The notes below the pieces were generated by a model. That model was not told the DNA's origin. It made no database searches and saw only the letters and a program-made list of their open reading frames with translations. A stretch of DNA of 38,641 nucleotides from an uncultured Bacteroidia bacterium (lineage in GTDB: Bacteria > Bacteroidota > Bacteroidia > Bacteroidales > UBA932): contig CACXMA010000016.1 of NCBI GenBank assembly GCA_902768665.1, positions 1-38,641 on the forward strand, given 5' to 3'. Position numbers and translations under genes: made by a program. This document shows, piece by piece, positions 7,087 through 15,448 of this stretch (positions are counted from its first letter, which is position 1; each line of letters opens with the position of its first letter).

Positions 7087-7971
7087 ATGCCGAAAAGAGA
7101 GAACAGAAAAACCGTGCGCCGGCTGCTTTCAGCCTACCTTTCCTCCGTCATCAGCATTTCCCTCGTGCTCCTGCTTCTCGGGATCGCGACGGCCCTGCTG
7201 CTGAACGCCCGGAAGGTGTCGGACTACATCCGCAGCAACATGCAGGCGGAGGTTTTTCTCGCCGAGGGGGTGACCCCGGCGCAGGCGGAAATCTTCGCCC
7301 GGAAGCTCTCGGACGTGAGCGGCGTTTCGTCCGTCCGTCTCGTTTCCGAGGAGGAGGGGCGAAAGGAGCTGCTGGAGACCTTCGGCGAGGACTTTCTCGA
7401 CGTGTTCGAGGAGGTCGCTATCCCGCTTTCCTGCGAAGTAACCCTCGAGCCCGGTTATGTCTCGTCGGACAGCCTCGCCCGCGTCGGGGAGCGGATTTCG
7501 GCCTTCCCGGAGGTGGAATCCGTCAATTATCCCGCCGCTTTTGTGGACAAGCTCAACGACAACCTCGGCAAGATCGGCCTCGTGCTGGGCCTGCTGATCG
7601 CGGCGAGCCTGTTCATCTCCTTCGTGCTCATCGGCAACACCGTCCGCATCAATGTCTTCAACCGCCGCTTCACGATCCATACGATGAAGCTCGTCGGTGC
7701 GACGAAAGGCTTCATCCGCCGGCCGTTCATGGTCCGAGCGGTCTTCCAGGGGCTGGCTTCGGCGCTGCTGGCGCTCGGCTGGATGGCCCTGCTGCTGCTT
7801 CTGCTGCGGCACGAGTCCGCCGGCGGCTATGCGCTGCTGCTGGCCGACCGCGAGACGCTGCTGGCGGTGGCGGGCGTAGTGGTCGCCGCGGGTGTGGTCC
7901 TCTGCCTGGTGAGCACCTACTGGAGTGTCAACCGGCTTCTCGCCATGAAAAAGGAACAATTGTATTATTGA
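7087..7971 (+). CDS. ftsX: Cell-division ABC transporter permease FtsX
   Basis: FtsX pairs with the ATPase FtsE and, at the septum, activates peptidoglycan hydrolases from across the membrane. The 294-residue product has a cytoplasmic basic N-terminus, a first helix (SVISISLVLLLLGIATALLL), a large extracytoplasmic loop of about 120 residues, and three C-terminal helices with the family motif RFTIHTMKLVGATKGFIRRPF between helices 2 and 3. An in-frame upstream start at 6964 would add 41 residues but runs through the promoter box, so the ATG at 7087 is preferred. ftsE is not adjacent. The next gene, DUF3098, begins 3 bases after the stop, a common Bacteroidota arrangement. Confidence 0.93.
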   Translation: MPKRENRKTVRRLLSAYLSSVISISLVLLLLGIATALLLNARKVSDYIRSNMQAEVFLAEGVTPAQAEIFARKLSDVSGVSSVRLVSEEEGRKELLETFGEDFLDVFEEVAIPLSCEVTLEPGYVSSDSLARVGERISAFPEVESVNYPAAFVDKLNDNLGKIGLVLGLLIAASLFISFVLIGNTVRINVFNRRFTIHTMKLVGATKGFIRRPFMVRAVFQGLASALLALGWMALLLLLLRHESAGGYALLLADRETLLAVAGVVVAAGVVLCLVSTYWSVNRLLAMKKEQLYY

Positions 7972-7974
7972 TAT

Positions 7975-8241
7975 ATGAGTAAGAAAAATACCGCCTCGGA
8001 GGCCTCCAGGCCCATGCCGCTGACCGCCCGGGGACTGAAATACCTGCTGATCGGGCTCATCGTCATGCTCTCCGGCATCATCCTGATGATCGGCGGCGGC
8101 AGTGACGACCCGAACGTGTTCAACTACGCGATGTTCGACTTCCGCCGTCTCGTCGCGGCGCCGCTGGTGCTCCTTGCGGGCGTGGCCATTATGATCATCG
8201 CCATTGTCAAGGTCCCGAAGGACAAAAAGGAGGATCGGTAA
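7975..8241 (+). CDS. DUF3098 two-helix membrane protein
   Basis: An 88-residue protein with two hydrophobic helices (about 23-42 and 61-77) joined by a loop GGGSDDPNVFNYAMFDFRRLVAAP that is characteristic of DUF3098. The function is unknown. The family is found in Bacteroidota, typically just after ftsX and before uppP, suggesting a link to envelope growth. Its TAA shares its last base with the ATG of uppP, so the two are translationally coupled. Confidence 0.88.
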   Translation: MSKKNTASEASRPMPLTARGLKYLLIGLIVMLSGIILMIGGGSDDPNVFNYAMFDFRRLVAAPLVLLAGVAIMIIAIVKVPKDKKEDR

Positions 8242-9056
8242 TGGATTGGTGGCAGGCGCTCATTCTCGGTCTCGTCCAGGGACTGACCGAGTTTCTCCCC
8301 GTCTCGAGTTCGGGGCATCTGATTATTTTCCAGCACTTGACCGGGACGGACGTGAATCCGGATTCCTTCCTGGGGTTTACCGTACTGGTCCATTTCGCGA
8401 CGGTCTGCAGCACCCTCGTGGTCTTCTGGGCCGCGATCTGGAAGCTGCTGAAGGGTCTTTTCCGCTTCCGCTACAACGACGAGACCGACTATGTCGCCAA
8501 GATTCTCGTGTCCATGATTCCGGTCATGGTGGTGGGACTCTTTTTCAAGGATGCGGTCGAGGACCTCTTCGGTGAGGGACTTATCGTCGTAGGCTGCTGC
8601 CTGCTCATCACGGCCCTGCTTCTCTGGCTGTCGGATCTGTTTGGCAGCCGCAAGGGGGCGAAGGAGCATCGCAACGGCATTTCCTTCGCGCAGGCGTTCA
8701 CGGTCGGCATCGGACAGGCCTGCGCCGTGGCTCCGGGCCTGTCCCGCAGCGGCACCACGATCGCGACAGGTCTGCTGACGGGCGTCCGCCGCGACGTGAT
8801 GGCCCAGTTCTCCTTCCTGATGGTGCTGGTGCCGATTGTCGGCGAGCAGCTGCTCAGCGTGCTGAAAAGCCTTCATGGCGGCGACCCGCTGTTCGGCCCC
8901 GAAGTCTCGGCGCTCTCGCTGGCGCTCGGTTTCGTGGCGGCCTTCCTGTCGGGCCTTTTTGCCTGCCGGGCAATGGTCGCGCTCGTTCGCCGCGCCAAGC
9001 TCTACTGGTTCTCCATCTACTGCGTTCTGGCCGCCGTGCTTTGCCTGTTCCTGTAG
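8241..9056 (+). CDS. uppP: Undecaprenyl-diphosphatase
   Basis: UppP (BacA) dephosphorylates undecaprenyl pyrophosphate so that the lipid carrier can be reused for peptidoglycan and glycan export; overproduction gives bacitracin resistance. The 271-residue, multi-helix protein has both signature motifs: QGLTEFLPVSSSGHLII near the N-terminus and APGLSRSGTTIATGL in the middle. An AAGGAGG sequence at 8227-8233, inside the DUF3098 gene, is well placed 7 bases before the ATG, which is unusual for this phylum. It is the third gene in the ftsX operon. Confidence 0.96.
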   Translation: MDWWQALILGLVQGLTEFLPVSSSGHLIIFQHLTGTDVNPDSFLGFTVLVHFATVCSTLVVFWAAIWKLLKGLFRFRYNDETDYVAKILVSMIPVMVVGLFFKDAVEDLFGEGLIVVGCCLLITALLLWLSDLFGSRKGAKEHRNGISFAQAFTVGIGQACAVAPGLSRSGTTIATGLLTGVRRDVMAQFSFLMVLVPIVGEQLLSVLKSLHGGDPLFGPEVSALSLALGFVAAFLSGLFACRAMVALVRRAKLYWFSIYCVLAAVLCLFL

Positions 9057-9059
9057 CCG

Positions 9060-9797
9060 ATGACGGGACTTAAGCGCATATATTTCGCTTCCGATGTCCA
9101 TCTCGGCATGGATATCCTGGACCCGAAGGCCCGGGAGGCCCGATTTGTGGCTTTCCTGAAGTCCATTCCCGTGGAAAAGACCGAGGCGCTCTACCTTCTC
9201 GGGGACATCTGGGATTTCTGGTATGAGTACAAGCACCTCGTCCCGAAGGGGTTCGCGCGGGTGCTTGCCGCATTGGAGGACCTGACCGAAGCGGGCGTGA
9301 AGGTCTATTTCTTCCAGGGGAACCACGATATCTGGGCCTACCGCTATTTCGAGGAGATCGGCATCACCAAGATTCTCAGGCAGCCATACGTGTTCGAGTA
9401 TGGCGGCAAGCGCTTCTGCATCGGCCACGGCGACGGGCTCGGCCCCGGTTTCCGTGTCTACAAGGTGATGCGCTGGGTGTTCCACAACCGCTTCTTCCAG
9501 TTCCTCTTCAGTCTCGTTCCGTCACGGCTGGCGTTCTGGATGGGCAACACCTGGTCGCGCCGTACGCGTACGCACCGAAAGCCCTATGTCTGGAAGGACG
9601 ATAAGGAGCCTTTATATATATATTGTAAGGAGTTCCAGGCGAAGCAACCGGTCGACTACTTTATCTTCGGGCACTACCATCTCGAGGTGGACATGCCGGT
9701 CGAGGGCGGAGCGGAGCTTCGCGTGATGAAGGATTGGTTCGAGGGGTCCTACTATCTGTATTTCGACGGGATTTTGACCCGCGGCGGCTCCTCGTAA
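9060..9797 (+). CDS. lpxH: UDP-2,3-diacylglucosamine diphosphatase-type metallophosphoesterase
   Basis: A 245-residue calcineurin-like phosphoesterase most similar to LpxH, which hydrolyses UDP-2,3-diacylglucosamine to lipid X in lipid A synthesis. The metal-binding motifs are in order: SDVHLG, LGDIWDFW, GNHDIW, GHGDGLG and FGHYH. It starts 3 bases after uppP and so lies in the same envelope operon. An AT-rich run of TAT codons (9610-9625) stands out in the gene. The last 46 bases overlap the convergent DUF4294 gene. A different UDP-sugar substrate cannot be excluded. Confidence 0.88.
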   Translation: MTGLKRIYFASDVHLGMDILDPKAREARFVAFLKSIPVEKTEALYLLGDIWDFWYEYKHLVPKGFARVLAALEDLTEAGVKVYFFQGNHDIWAYRYFEEIGITKILRQPYVFEYGGKRFCIGHGDGLGPGFRVYKVMRWVFHNRFFQFLFSLVPSRLAFWMGNTWSRRTRTHRKPYVWKDDKEPLYIYCKEFQAKQPVDYFIFGHYHLEVDMPVEGGAELRVMKDWFEGSYYLYFDGILTRGGSS

Positions 9798-10429
9798 TAG
9801 ATGGAATAATAGAGGGCCGGGAATTCCCCGCTTTCCCATTTCTCGACCAGGCTTTCCGTGATGGCGTCGTCCCCCGTGGGGTCGTAACGCTTCTTCAGGT
9901 CGTTGTCGAACAGGCTCGCCACGCCGTTCCAGAACTTGGCGGCGATGCCGTTCTTGTAGTCCTTGATGATGTCGTAGGAGGATTTCCCGATCTCGCGGTC
10001 GATGAGCTTGACAAGAAGCTTTCCCTGCGAGTAGGTCATTTTCCGCATGGGCTTTTCGAAGACGTCGAAAAGCTCTTTCTGTTTCTTGTCGATAAAGCGC
10101 TCGCGCTTACGGCCCGACAGGTCTTTGCCGGCGATTTCCCGGTCGGCCTCGCTCAGGATCTTTCGCGCGACGATCGCATAAGGATATACCTTGTTGAAAT
10201 TATAGACGAGCTTGTAGTACTGGCGCATGCTCTTGCTGGCCTGGCGCCCGCGGGGGAAGATCCAGATCGGGTCGATGGAGTCGAAGTAGAGCGTGTCTCC
10301 GTTTACGACCTTGATGGCGAGCCAGCCGCCCTTGTCGGGCTCCGTCTTCTCGCCTTTACGCTGCGCAAACGCGGCTTCGGAAAGAAGAAGCAGCAGCGCG
10401 GCGGTCAGTATGAACGTCAGTTTTTTCAT
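9752..10429 (-). CDS. DUF4294 domain-containing secreted protein
   Basis: A 225-residue exported protein of a Bacteroidota family of unknown function. The signal peptide is MKKL plus a leucine-rich core ending AFA-Q. The body has the family-like segments LAIKVVNGDTLYFDSIDPIW, RQYYKLVYNFNKVYPYA and YSQGKLLVKLIDREIG. The frame is open up to 10531, but that extension would read through a hairpin-like repeat and the promoter box, so the ATG at 10429 is used. Its 3' end overlaps the end of lpxH by 46 bases with no visible terminator between them. Confidence 0.83.
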   Translation of the reverse strand: MKKLTFILTAALLLLLSEAAFAQRKGEKTEPDKGGWLAIKVVNGDTLYFDSIDPIWIFPRGRQASKSMRQYYKLVYNFNKVYPYAIVARKILSEADREIAGKDLSGRKRERFIDKKQKELFDVFEKPMRKMTYSQGKLLVKLIDREIGKSSYDIIKDYKNGIAAKFWNGVASLFDNDLKKRYDPTGDDAITESLVEKWESGEFPALYYSIYYEEPPRVKIPSKYR

Positions 10430-10447
10430 GTCGGAGGCATGGATATG

Positions 10448-10455
10448 CAAAGATA
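10448..10455 (-). promoter_or_regulatory. -7 box for the DUF4294 gene
   Basis: Minus-strand TATCTTTG followed by CA, a perfect TAnnTTTG, 18 bases before the ATG at 10429. No clear -33 element. The leader would be very short. Confidence 0.5.
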
Positions 10456-10483
10456 AGGCCGTTTTTTGAAAAAAGCATACCCT

Positions 10484-10515
10484 GTCATTTCGAGCGGGCG
10501 CATTGAGTCGAGAAA
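10484..10515 (-). repeat. Dispersed repeat of a second family (intergenic copy)
   Basis: Read on the minus strand it runs from tttctcgactc to gctcgaaatgac. A related sequence, starting atttct and ending gtcgaaatgac, occurs in frame inside the transglutaminase-like gene at 22588-22623 directly before a hairpin repeat. Such elements are widespread in genomes of gut bacteria. Confidence 0.55.
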
Positions 10516-10641
10516 GCTGTATAGGTGCCATGTCGAAAATGCGGGTAAAAACTTTTCAACAATATTTGTAACTCGCGAAAAAACAATAAGATAACTTGCA
10601 AAAAACATTGTCGAAAATGTTTAAAAATTTTTGAAAAAGTA

Positions 10642-10671
10642 TTTGTTTTCCGGAATTTTTTTGTAACTTTG
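10642..10671 (+). promoter_or_regulatory. Promoter of the rplP-rplQ ribosomal operon
   Basis: TTTG at 10642-10645 and a perfect TAACTTTG at 10664-10671, 18 bases apart, followed by CAG. It drives the entire downstream ribosomal block. The first transcribed bases (CC, A6, TG, GG) resemble those of the rpsL operon. A weak CCAA (10699-10702)/TTGG (10730-10733) pairing is possible in the leader. Confidence 0.75.
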
Positions 10672-10759
10672 CAGTCCTAAAAAATGGGGTGAAACGCGCC
10701 AACCAGCTGAGCCTCAATGAGTTAGGTAATTGGAAATATATTTTAAAAGGAATACAGCA

Positions 10760-11182
10760 ATGTTACAACCTAAGAGAACCAAATTCAGAAGGGAACAGAA
10801 AAACCGCATGAAGGGTAATTCCGGTCGTGGAAACCAGCTTGCGTTCGGTTCCTTCGGTCTGAAGACCCTTGAAAACTGCTGGCTTACCGCTCAGCAGATC
10901 GAAGCGGCCCGTCAGGCTATTTCGCGCCGCATGAACCGTGAGGGTCAGATCTGGATCCGCATCTTCCCTGTCAAGCCGTTCACCAAGAAGCCGCTCGATA
11001 CCCGTATGGGTAAAGGTAAGGGTGATCCTCAGGGCTTTGTCGCTCCCGTGACCCCGGGCCGTATCCTCTTTGAGGCTGAAGGTGTTGCGCTCGCTACCGC
11101 TAAGGAAGCCATGCGTCTCGCCGCCCAGAAACTCCCTGTCGCCACGAAGTTCGTCGTCCGTCGGGATTATGTTGAAGAATAA
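10760..11182 (+). CDS. rplP: 50S ribosomal protein L16
   Basis: L16 (uL16) sits near the A site and peptidyl-transferase centre of the large subunit. The 140-residue product has the standard start [20 protein letters not shown] and the [27 protein letters not shown] segment. The ATG at 10760 is chosen over an upstream in-frame ATG at 10730 because homologues begin MLQPKR. Uniquely here it is the first gene of its operon; in most bacteria it follows rpsC in the middle of the S10 operon. Confidence 0.97.
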   Translation: MLQPKRTKFRREQKNRMKGNSGRGNQLAFGSFGLKTLENCWLTAQQIEAARQAISRRMNREGQIWIRIFPVKPFTKKPLDTRMGKGKGDPQGFVAPVTPGRILFEAEGVALATAKEAMRLAAQKLPVATKFVVRRDYVEE

Positions 11183-11201
11183 TTGATTTGGAGGAAGAAA
11201 A

Positions 11202-11399
11202 ATGAAAATTTCCGAAGTACGCGAAATGTCGATTGCTGACCTCCGCGACCGCATCGAGGTCGAACAGCGCAATCTCGACACCATGAAGATCAATCACGCC
11301 ATCTCCCCGATGGAAGATACTTCTAAATTCAAGAAGACTCGGCAGGACATCGCCCGTATGCTCACCATCCTTGCTGAGAAAGAAAAACAGCAGAACTAA
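11202..11399 (+). CDS. rpmC: 50S ribosomal protein L29
   Basis: L29 (uL29), 65 residues, a two-helix protein at the polypeptide exit tunnel. The EMSIADLRDRIEVEQRNLDTMK and FKKTRQDIARMLTILAEKE helices are typical. It has a clear Shine-Dalgarno GGAGGA at 11190-11195, six bases before the ATG, unlike most genes of this operon. Confidence 0.95.
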   Translation: MKISEVREMSIADLRDRIEVEQRNLDTMKINHAISPMEDTSKFKKTRQDIARMLTILAEKEKQQN

Positions 11400-11414
11400 A
11401 GTTAAGTAAGTCCT

Positions 11415-11669
11415 ATGGAAAGAAATCTTCGCAAGGAAAGAATCGGTATAGTGGTCAGCAACAAGATGGACAAGACCATCGTCGTTGCTGTCAAGCGCCA
11501 TGAGAAACATCCCATCTACGGCAAGTTCGTCAAGAAGACCACGAAGTTCGTCGCTCAGGATGAGAAGAATGAGTGCAGCGAGGGTGACACCGTCCGCATC
11601 ATGGAGACCCGTCCCCTCAGCAAGACCAAGAACTGGAGATTAGTCGAAATCATTGAAAAAGTCAAGTAA
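11415..11669 (+). CDS. rpsQ: 30S ribosomal protein S17
   Basis: S17 (uS17), 84 residues, an OB-fold protein binding the 5' domain of 16S rRNA. The segments [27 protein letters not shown] (in two parts) and [22 protein letters not shown] are diagnostic. It follows rpmC by 15 bases and precedes rplN by 2. Confidence 0.97.
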   Translation: MERNLRKERIGIVVSNKMDKTIVVAVKRHEKHPIYGKFVKKTTKFVAQDEKNECSEGDTVRIMETRPLSKTKNWRLVEIIEKVK

Positions 11670-11671
11670 TT

Positions 11672-12037
11672 ATGATACAGCAGGAAACACGTTTACAGGT
11701 GGCCGACAACAGCGGTGCTAAGGAAGTCCTCTGCATCCGCGTGCTGGGCGGTACCCACCACCGTTATGCGACCGTGGGCGACAAGATCGTCGTCACAGTC
11801 AAGAGCTCCATCCCGGGCAGCGATGCCAAGAAGGGTACGGTCTCCAAGGCTGTCGTCGTTCGCACGAAGAAAGAAATCCGTCGTCAGGACGGTTCCTATA
11901 TCCGTTTCGACGAAAACGCCTGCGTTCTTCTGAACAATGCCGGCGAACTCCGCGGTACCCGTATCTTCGGTCCCGTGGCCCGCGAGCTCCGCGAGAACTA
12001 CATGAAGATCGTTTCACTGGCACCGGAGGTCCTTTAA
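11672..12037 (+). CDS. rplN: 50S ribosomal protein L14
   Basis: L14 (uL14), 121 residues, a beta-barrel at the subunit interface that contacts L19. Key segments are [20 protein letters not shown] near the start and [14 protein letters not shown] near the end. It starts 2 bases after the rpsQ stop. Confidence 0.98.
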   Translation: MIQQETRLQVADNSGAKEVLCIRVLGGTHHRYATVGDKIVVTVKSSIPGSDAKKGTVSKAVVVRTKKEIRRQDGSYIRFDENACVLLNNAGELRGTRIFGPVARELRENYMKIVSLAPEVL

Positions 12038-12050
12038 AAGAGTAGAGAGT

Positions 12051-12368
12051 ATGAAAAAGTTACACATCAAGAAAGGCGATACCGTTTTCGTCAATGCCGG
12101 TAACGACAAGGGCAAGACCGGAAAGGTGCTGGCCGTGTATCCGGAGAAGGACCGCGTCATCGTGGAAGGTATCAACATGGTGTCCAAGCACACCAAACCC
12201 AATAGCAAGAACCCTCAGGGCGGCATCGTCAAGCAGGAGGCCGGCATCCATGTCTCCAACCTGCAGCTGATCGACCCCGTTTCCGGCAAGCCGGTTAAGG
12301 TTACCTACAAGATGGAAGGTGACAAGAAGGTTCGTATTTCTAAAAAATCTGGAGAGGAGATCAAGTAA
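12051..12368 (+). CDS. rplX: 50S ribosomal protein L24
   Basis: L24 (uL24), 105 residues, an early assembly protein of the large subunit. The KOW motif [20 protein letters not shown] and [20 protein letters not shown] are present. Two bases separate it from rplE. Confidence 0.97.
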   Translation: MKKLHIKKGDTVFVNAGNDKGKTGKVLAVYPEKDRVIVEGINMVSKHTKPNSKNPQGGIVKQEAGIHVSNLQLIDPVSGKPVKVTYKMEGDKKVRISKKSGEEIK

Positions 12369-12370
12369 TT

Positions 12371-12970
12371 ATGGCAAAGAAGACTAACAAGCCCGCCGAA
12401 GTGCAGGCCCTGCCCACCGGCTACGTTCCGACCCTGAAGAAGGTCTACAAGGAAGAGATTGTTCCGGCCCTGGTCAAGCAGTTCTCTTATACGACCGTCA
12501 TGCAGGTTCCCCGTCTGGTCAAGATCACCCTCAACGAAGGTGTCGGTGACGCGACCCAGGACAAGAAACTGGTCGAGGAAGCCGCTGAAGAGCTCTCCAC
12601 CCTCACCGGTCAGAAGGCGGTCATCACCGCTTCCCGTAAGGATATCTCCAACTTCAAGCTCCGTAAGGGCATGCAGGTTGGTGCGAAGGTCACCCTCCGC
12701 GACGTCAAGATGTACGAGTTCCTCGAGCGCCTCATCCGCGTCTCCCTCCCGCGTATCCGTGACTTCAACGGTATCGCCGAGAAGATGGACGGCCGCGGCA
12801 ATTACACGCTCGGTATCAAGGAGCAGATCATCTTCCCCGAGGTTGATATCGACAAGAACCCGCGCATCCACGGTATTGAGATCACGTTCGTTACGACCGC
12901 CAAGAGCGACGAAGAGGCACACGCCCTCCTCAAGGCCTTCGGTCTCCCGTTCAAGAAACATAATAACTAA
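12371..12970 (+). CDS. rplE: 50S ribosomal protein L5
   Basis: L5 (uL5) binds 5S rRNA and contacts S13 across the subunit interface. At 199 residues it is longer than the usual 179-185 because of a lysine-rich N-terminal extension ([18 protein letters not shown]) before the conserved [17 protein letters not shown]. Core motifs [20 protein letters not shown] and [19 protein letters not shown] (in parts) are intact. Translation starts in the context ATTATGGC, which recurs through the operon. Confidence 0.97.
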   Translation: MAKKTNKPAEVQALPTGYVPTLKKVYKEEIVPALVKQFSYTTVMQVPRLVKITLNEGVGDATQDKKLVEEAAEELSTLTGQKAVITASRKDISNFKLRKGMQVGAKVTLRDVKMYEFLERLIRVSLPRIRDFNGIAEKMDGRGNYTLGIKEQIIFPEVDIDKNPRIHGIEITFVTTAKSDEEAHALLKAFGLPFKKHNN

Positions 12971-12981
12971 TCGATAGCATT

Positions 12982-13251
12982 ATGGCAAAAGAATCCATGA
13001 AAGCCCGCGAAGTCAAACGCGCGAAACTGGTTGCTAAGTATGCCGAAAAGAGAGCTGCCCTGAAGGCCGCCGGCGATTACGCCGCCCTCGACAAGCTCCC
13101 GAAGAACGCGAGCCCGGTCCGTCTCCACAACCGCTGCTCCCTCACCGGTCGTCCGAAAGGATATATGAGGGACTTCGGTCTGAGCCGTATCCAGTTCCGT
13201 GAGATGGCGTCTTCCGGCCTCATCCCGGGCGTGAAGAAAGCTTCCTGGTAA
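12982..13251 (+). CDS. rpsN: 30S ribosomal protein S14 (zinc-free type)
   Basis: S14 (uS14), 89 residues, of the longer, cysteine-poor 'C-minus' form that does not need zinc. [16 protein letters not shown] and the end [20 protein letters not shown] are typical. Only one cysteine is left in the region where zinc-binding forms have a CxxC pair. It is followed by an unusually long 117-base gap before rpsH. Confidence 0.96.
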   Translation: MAKESMKAREVKRAKLVAKYAEKRAALKAAGDYAALDKLPKNASPVRLHNRCSLTGRPKGYMRDFGLSRIQFREMASSGLIPGVKKASW

Positions 13252-13368
13252 AATACAATACCGCAAGCTGCGGGGTTTCGGCCCTTCGGCTTGCATACTA
13301 TTTAATAATATAACAACAATCGGATATCGGGCGTCCCCTGAGGCGCCGGTCCACAAAAAGACAAAAAA
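13252..13368 (+). other. Structured gap between rpsN and rpsH
   Basis: This 117-base spacer is by far the longest inside the rplP-rplQ operon; most are 2-35 bases. It contains a hairpin gcaagc (13263-13268) with gcttgc (13289-13294) plus an inner GC-rich pairing, an AT-rich stretch (13295-13317), and a second possible ggcg...cgcc stem near 13338-13355. It could be a regulatory leader for rpsH or a processing site. No promoter of the TAnnTTTG type is evident in it. Confidence 0.5.
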
Positions 13369-13764
13369 ATGACTGATCCTATTGCAGATTTTCTGACCAG
13401 AATCCGTAACGCTTACCTCGCCGGTAAGAAGGTCGTCGAGATCCCGTCCTCCAACATGAAGGTCGCCCTCACGAAGATTCTGTTCGAGAAGGGTTACATC
13501 CTCAGCTGGAAACTCGTTGAGGGTGAGCCGTTCAACACCATCAAAATCGCTCTTAAGTACCATCCGCAGACCAAGACCCCCGCGATCAAGCAGATCCAGC
13601 GCGTGTCCACCCCCGGTCTTCGCAAGTACGCTGACGTGAAGAACATGCCGCGCGTCCTCAACGGCCTCGGTGTCGCTATCCTTTCCACGTCCAAGGGTGT
13701 CATCACCGACAAGGAAGCCCGTGAGCTCAACGTCGGCGGTGAGGTTATTTGCTACGTTTATTAA
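13369..13764 (+). CDS. rpsH: 30S ribosomal protein S8
   Basis: S8 (uS8), 131 residues, binds helix 21 of 16S rRNA and in E. coli represses the spc operon by binding its mRNA. MTDPIADFLTRIRNAYLAG and the C-terminal STSKGVITDKEARELNVGGE (in parts) are conserved. The long, structured spacer just upstream is notable in view of this regulatory history, though no S8 site is shown. Confidence 0.97.
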   Translation: MTDPIADFLTRIRNAYLAGKKVVEIPSSNMKVALTKILFEKGYILSWKLVEGEPFNTIKIALKYHPQTKTPAIKQIQRVSTPGLRKYADVKNMPRVLNGLGVAILSTSKGVITDKEARELNVGGEVICYVY

Positions 13765-13782
13765 TCTCAAACAAGTACAGTA

Positions 13783-14343
13783 ATGTCACGAATTGGAAAA
13801 CTTCCTGTAAACCTTCCGGCCGGCGTGAGCGTACAGCTCCTCGACGGTAACGTGGTGAAGGTTAAAGGACCTCTCGGTGAGCTGAGCCAGAAGGTTGACC
13901 CGGCCATCACCGTCAATGTAGAGGGTAACGTCATCACATTCACCCGTCCCAGCGACCAGCCGCGCTTCCGTTCCATGCACGGTCTCTACCGGGCTCTCGT
14001 CCACAACATGGTGGTCGGTGTCTCCGAAGGTTTCGAGATCCGTCAGGAGTTCGTCGGTGTCGGTTACCGCGTGGTTGCCGAAGGCCAGCTCGTCAAGATG
14101 TCCCTCGGTTACTCCCACGAGATCCAGCTTCTCCTCCCCGCTGAGGTGAAGGCCGAGACCCCGCAGGTCCGCAAGGGTGAGAACCCGCTCCTCATTCTCA
14201 AGAGCGCTGACAAGCAGCTCGTGGGTGAGGTTGCCGCCAAGATCCGCTCGTTCCGTCGTCCTGAGCCGTATAAGGGCAAGGGTATCAAGTTCGTTGGTGA
14301 ACAGCTCCGCCGCAAGGCCGGCAAGACTGCAGCCGCTAAATAA
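13783..14343 (+). CDS. rplF: 50S ribosomal protein L6
   Basis: L6 (uL6), 186 residues, two similar alpha/beta domains near the sarcin-ricin loop. MSRIGKLPVNLPAGV at the start and FRRPEPYKGKGIKFVGE near the end are family signatures. Eighteen bases after rpsH. Confidence 0.97.
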   Translation: MSRIGKLPVNLPAGVSVQLLDGNVVKVKGPLGELSQKVDPAITVNVEGNVITFTRPSDQPRFRSMHGLYRALVHNMVVGVSEGFEIRQEFVGVGYRVVAEGQLVKMSLGYSHEIQLLLPAEVKAETPQVRKGENPLLILKSADKQLVGEVAAKIRSFRRPEPYKGKGIKFVGEQLRRKAGKTAAAK

Positions 14344-14359
14344 TTAGGAGGATAAGATT

Positions 14360-14722
14360 ATGGCACTCAATAGAATTGAAAGAAGAAGAAGGATCCATTA
14401 CCGTATCCGCAAGGTGGTCAACGGCACGGCCGAAAGACCCCGCATGGTTGTCTTCCGCAGCAACAAGCAGATCTATGTCCAGGTCATCGACGACGAGCAG
14501 GGTAAGACCCTCGTAGCCGCTGCCTCCAACGACAAGGAACTGGCCGCCCAGACCAAGGGCAAGAGCGGAATTGAAGCTGCTGCCATCGTCGGCAAGGCGA
14601 TCGCAGAGCGCGCTCAGGCTAAGGGTATCAAGAAGATCGCGTTCGACCGCGGCGGATACCTTTTCCACGGCAGAGTTAAAAGTTTGGCTGATGCCGCCCG
14701 TGAAGCGGGTCTCGATTTCTAA
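14360..14722 (+). CDS. rplR: 50S ribosomal protein L18
   Basis: L18 (uL18), 120 residues, binds 5S rRNA with L5. The basic N-terminus ([14 protein letters not shown]), [19 protein letters not shown] and C-terminal [20 protein letters not shown] are typical. A good Shine-Dalgarno AGGAGG lies at 14346-14351, eight bases before the ATG, making it one of few such genes here. Confidence 0.97.
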   Translation: MALNRIERRRRIHYRIRKVVNGTAERPRMVVFRSNKQIYVQVIDDEQGKTLVAAASNDKELAAQTKGKSGIEAAAIVGKAIAERAQAKGIKKIAFDRGGYLFHGRVKSLADAAREAGLDF

Positions 14723-14733
14723 TACTACAGACT

Positions 14734-15252
14734 ATGGCAAATACAAATGTTAAAAGAGTAAAGACCTCTGACCTTGAGCTCAAGGACAGACTGGTAGCCA
14801 TCAACCGCGTAACGAAAGTTACCAAGGGTGGCCGTCACTTCCGCTTTGCAGCCATCGTCGTCGTCGGTGACGAAAACGGTGTTGTTGGCTATGGTCTCGG
14901 TAAAGCGAACGAAGTTACCGCCGCTATCGCCAAGGGCGTCGAAGATGCAAAGAAGAACCTCGTCAAGATCCCGGTGATCAACACGACCATCCCCCACGAG
15001 CAGGAAGCTGCTTTCGGCGGTGCCCGCGTGTTCATGAAGCCGGCAGCGCCCGGTACCGGTGTCAAGGCCGGTGGTGCCATGCGTGCCGTGTTCGAGTCCG
15101 CCGGTATCCAGAACGTTCTCGCCAAGAGCAAGGGCTCTTCCAACCCTCACAACCTCGTCAAGGCCACGATCGCCGCTCTCACCGAGATGCGCGACGCCTA
15201 TACGGTTGCCGGTCTTCGCGGTGTCTCCATGAATAAGGTTTTTAACGGTTAA
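14734..15252 (+). CDS. rpsE: 30S ribosomal protein S5
   Basis: S5 (uS5), 172 residues, at the mRNA entry region and important for accuracy. [38 protein letters not shown] and the [20 protein letters not shown] segment are conserved. Starts 11 bases after rplR. Confidence 0.97.
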   Translation: MANTNVKRVKTSDLELKDRLVAINRVTKVTKGGRHFRFAAIVVVGDENGVVGYGLGKANEVTAAIAKGVEDAKKNLVKIPVINTTIPHEQEAAFGGARVFMKPAAPGTGVKAGGAMRAVFESAGIQNVLAKSKGSSNPHNLVKATIAALTEMRDAYTVAGLRGVSMNKVFNG

Positions 15253-15265
15253 AAGAGAAAGCATT

Positions 15266-15448
15266 ATGGCAAAACTTAGAATCACCCAGACTGTTTCCAA
15301 GAACGGTGAGACCAAGCGTCAGATCGCCAATCTCCGCAACCTTGGAATCCGCAAGATGCATCAGACCGTCGAGGTTGAGGACAACGCCATCAACCGCGGT
15401 CGCCTCGAGAAAGTTCATCACCTCGTGGAATTTGAAGTAATTGACTAA
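15266..15448 (+). CDS. rpmD: 50S ribosomal protein L30
   Basis: L30 (uL30), 60 residues, a small globular large-subunit protein. It carries LRITQTVSKNGETKRQIANL and the RKMHQTVEVEDNAINRGRLE pattern of the family. The context ATTATGGC marks the start. Its stop lies 16 bases before the rplO ATG. Confidence 0.95.
   Translation: MAKLRITQTVSKNGETKRQIANLRNLGIRKMHQTVEVEDNAINRGRLEKVHHLVEFEVID

Larger units (their letters stand above)
10430..10759. other. 330-base intergenic gap at the break of the ribosomal cluster
   Basis: No gene is seen. The gap holds, in order, the minus-strand -7 box for DUF4294, the second-family repeat, an AT-rich stretch with an 11-base direct repeat (tgtcgaaaatg at 10531 and 10609), and the rplP promoter and leader. 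Short units taactcgc, taacttgc and taactttgc recur at about 10569, 10592 and 10664. In most bacteria rpsC would end here; no trace of it is visible. Confidence 0.7.

Noticed and set aside
10599-10660. A possible replication origin or DnaA-box cluster in the AT-rich gap
   Set aside because: No TTATCCACA-like boxes and no dnaA, dnaN or gidA nearby; ordinary promoter-region AT content explains it.
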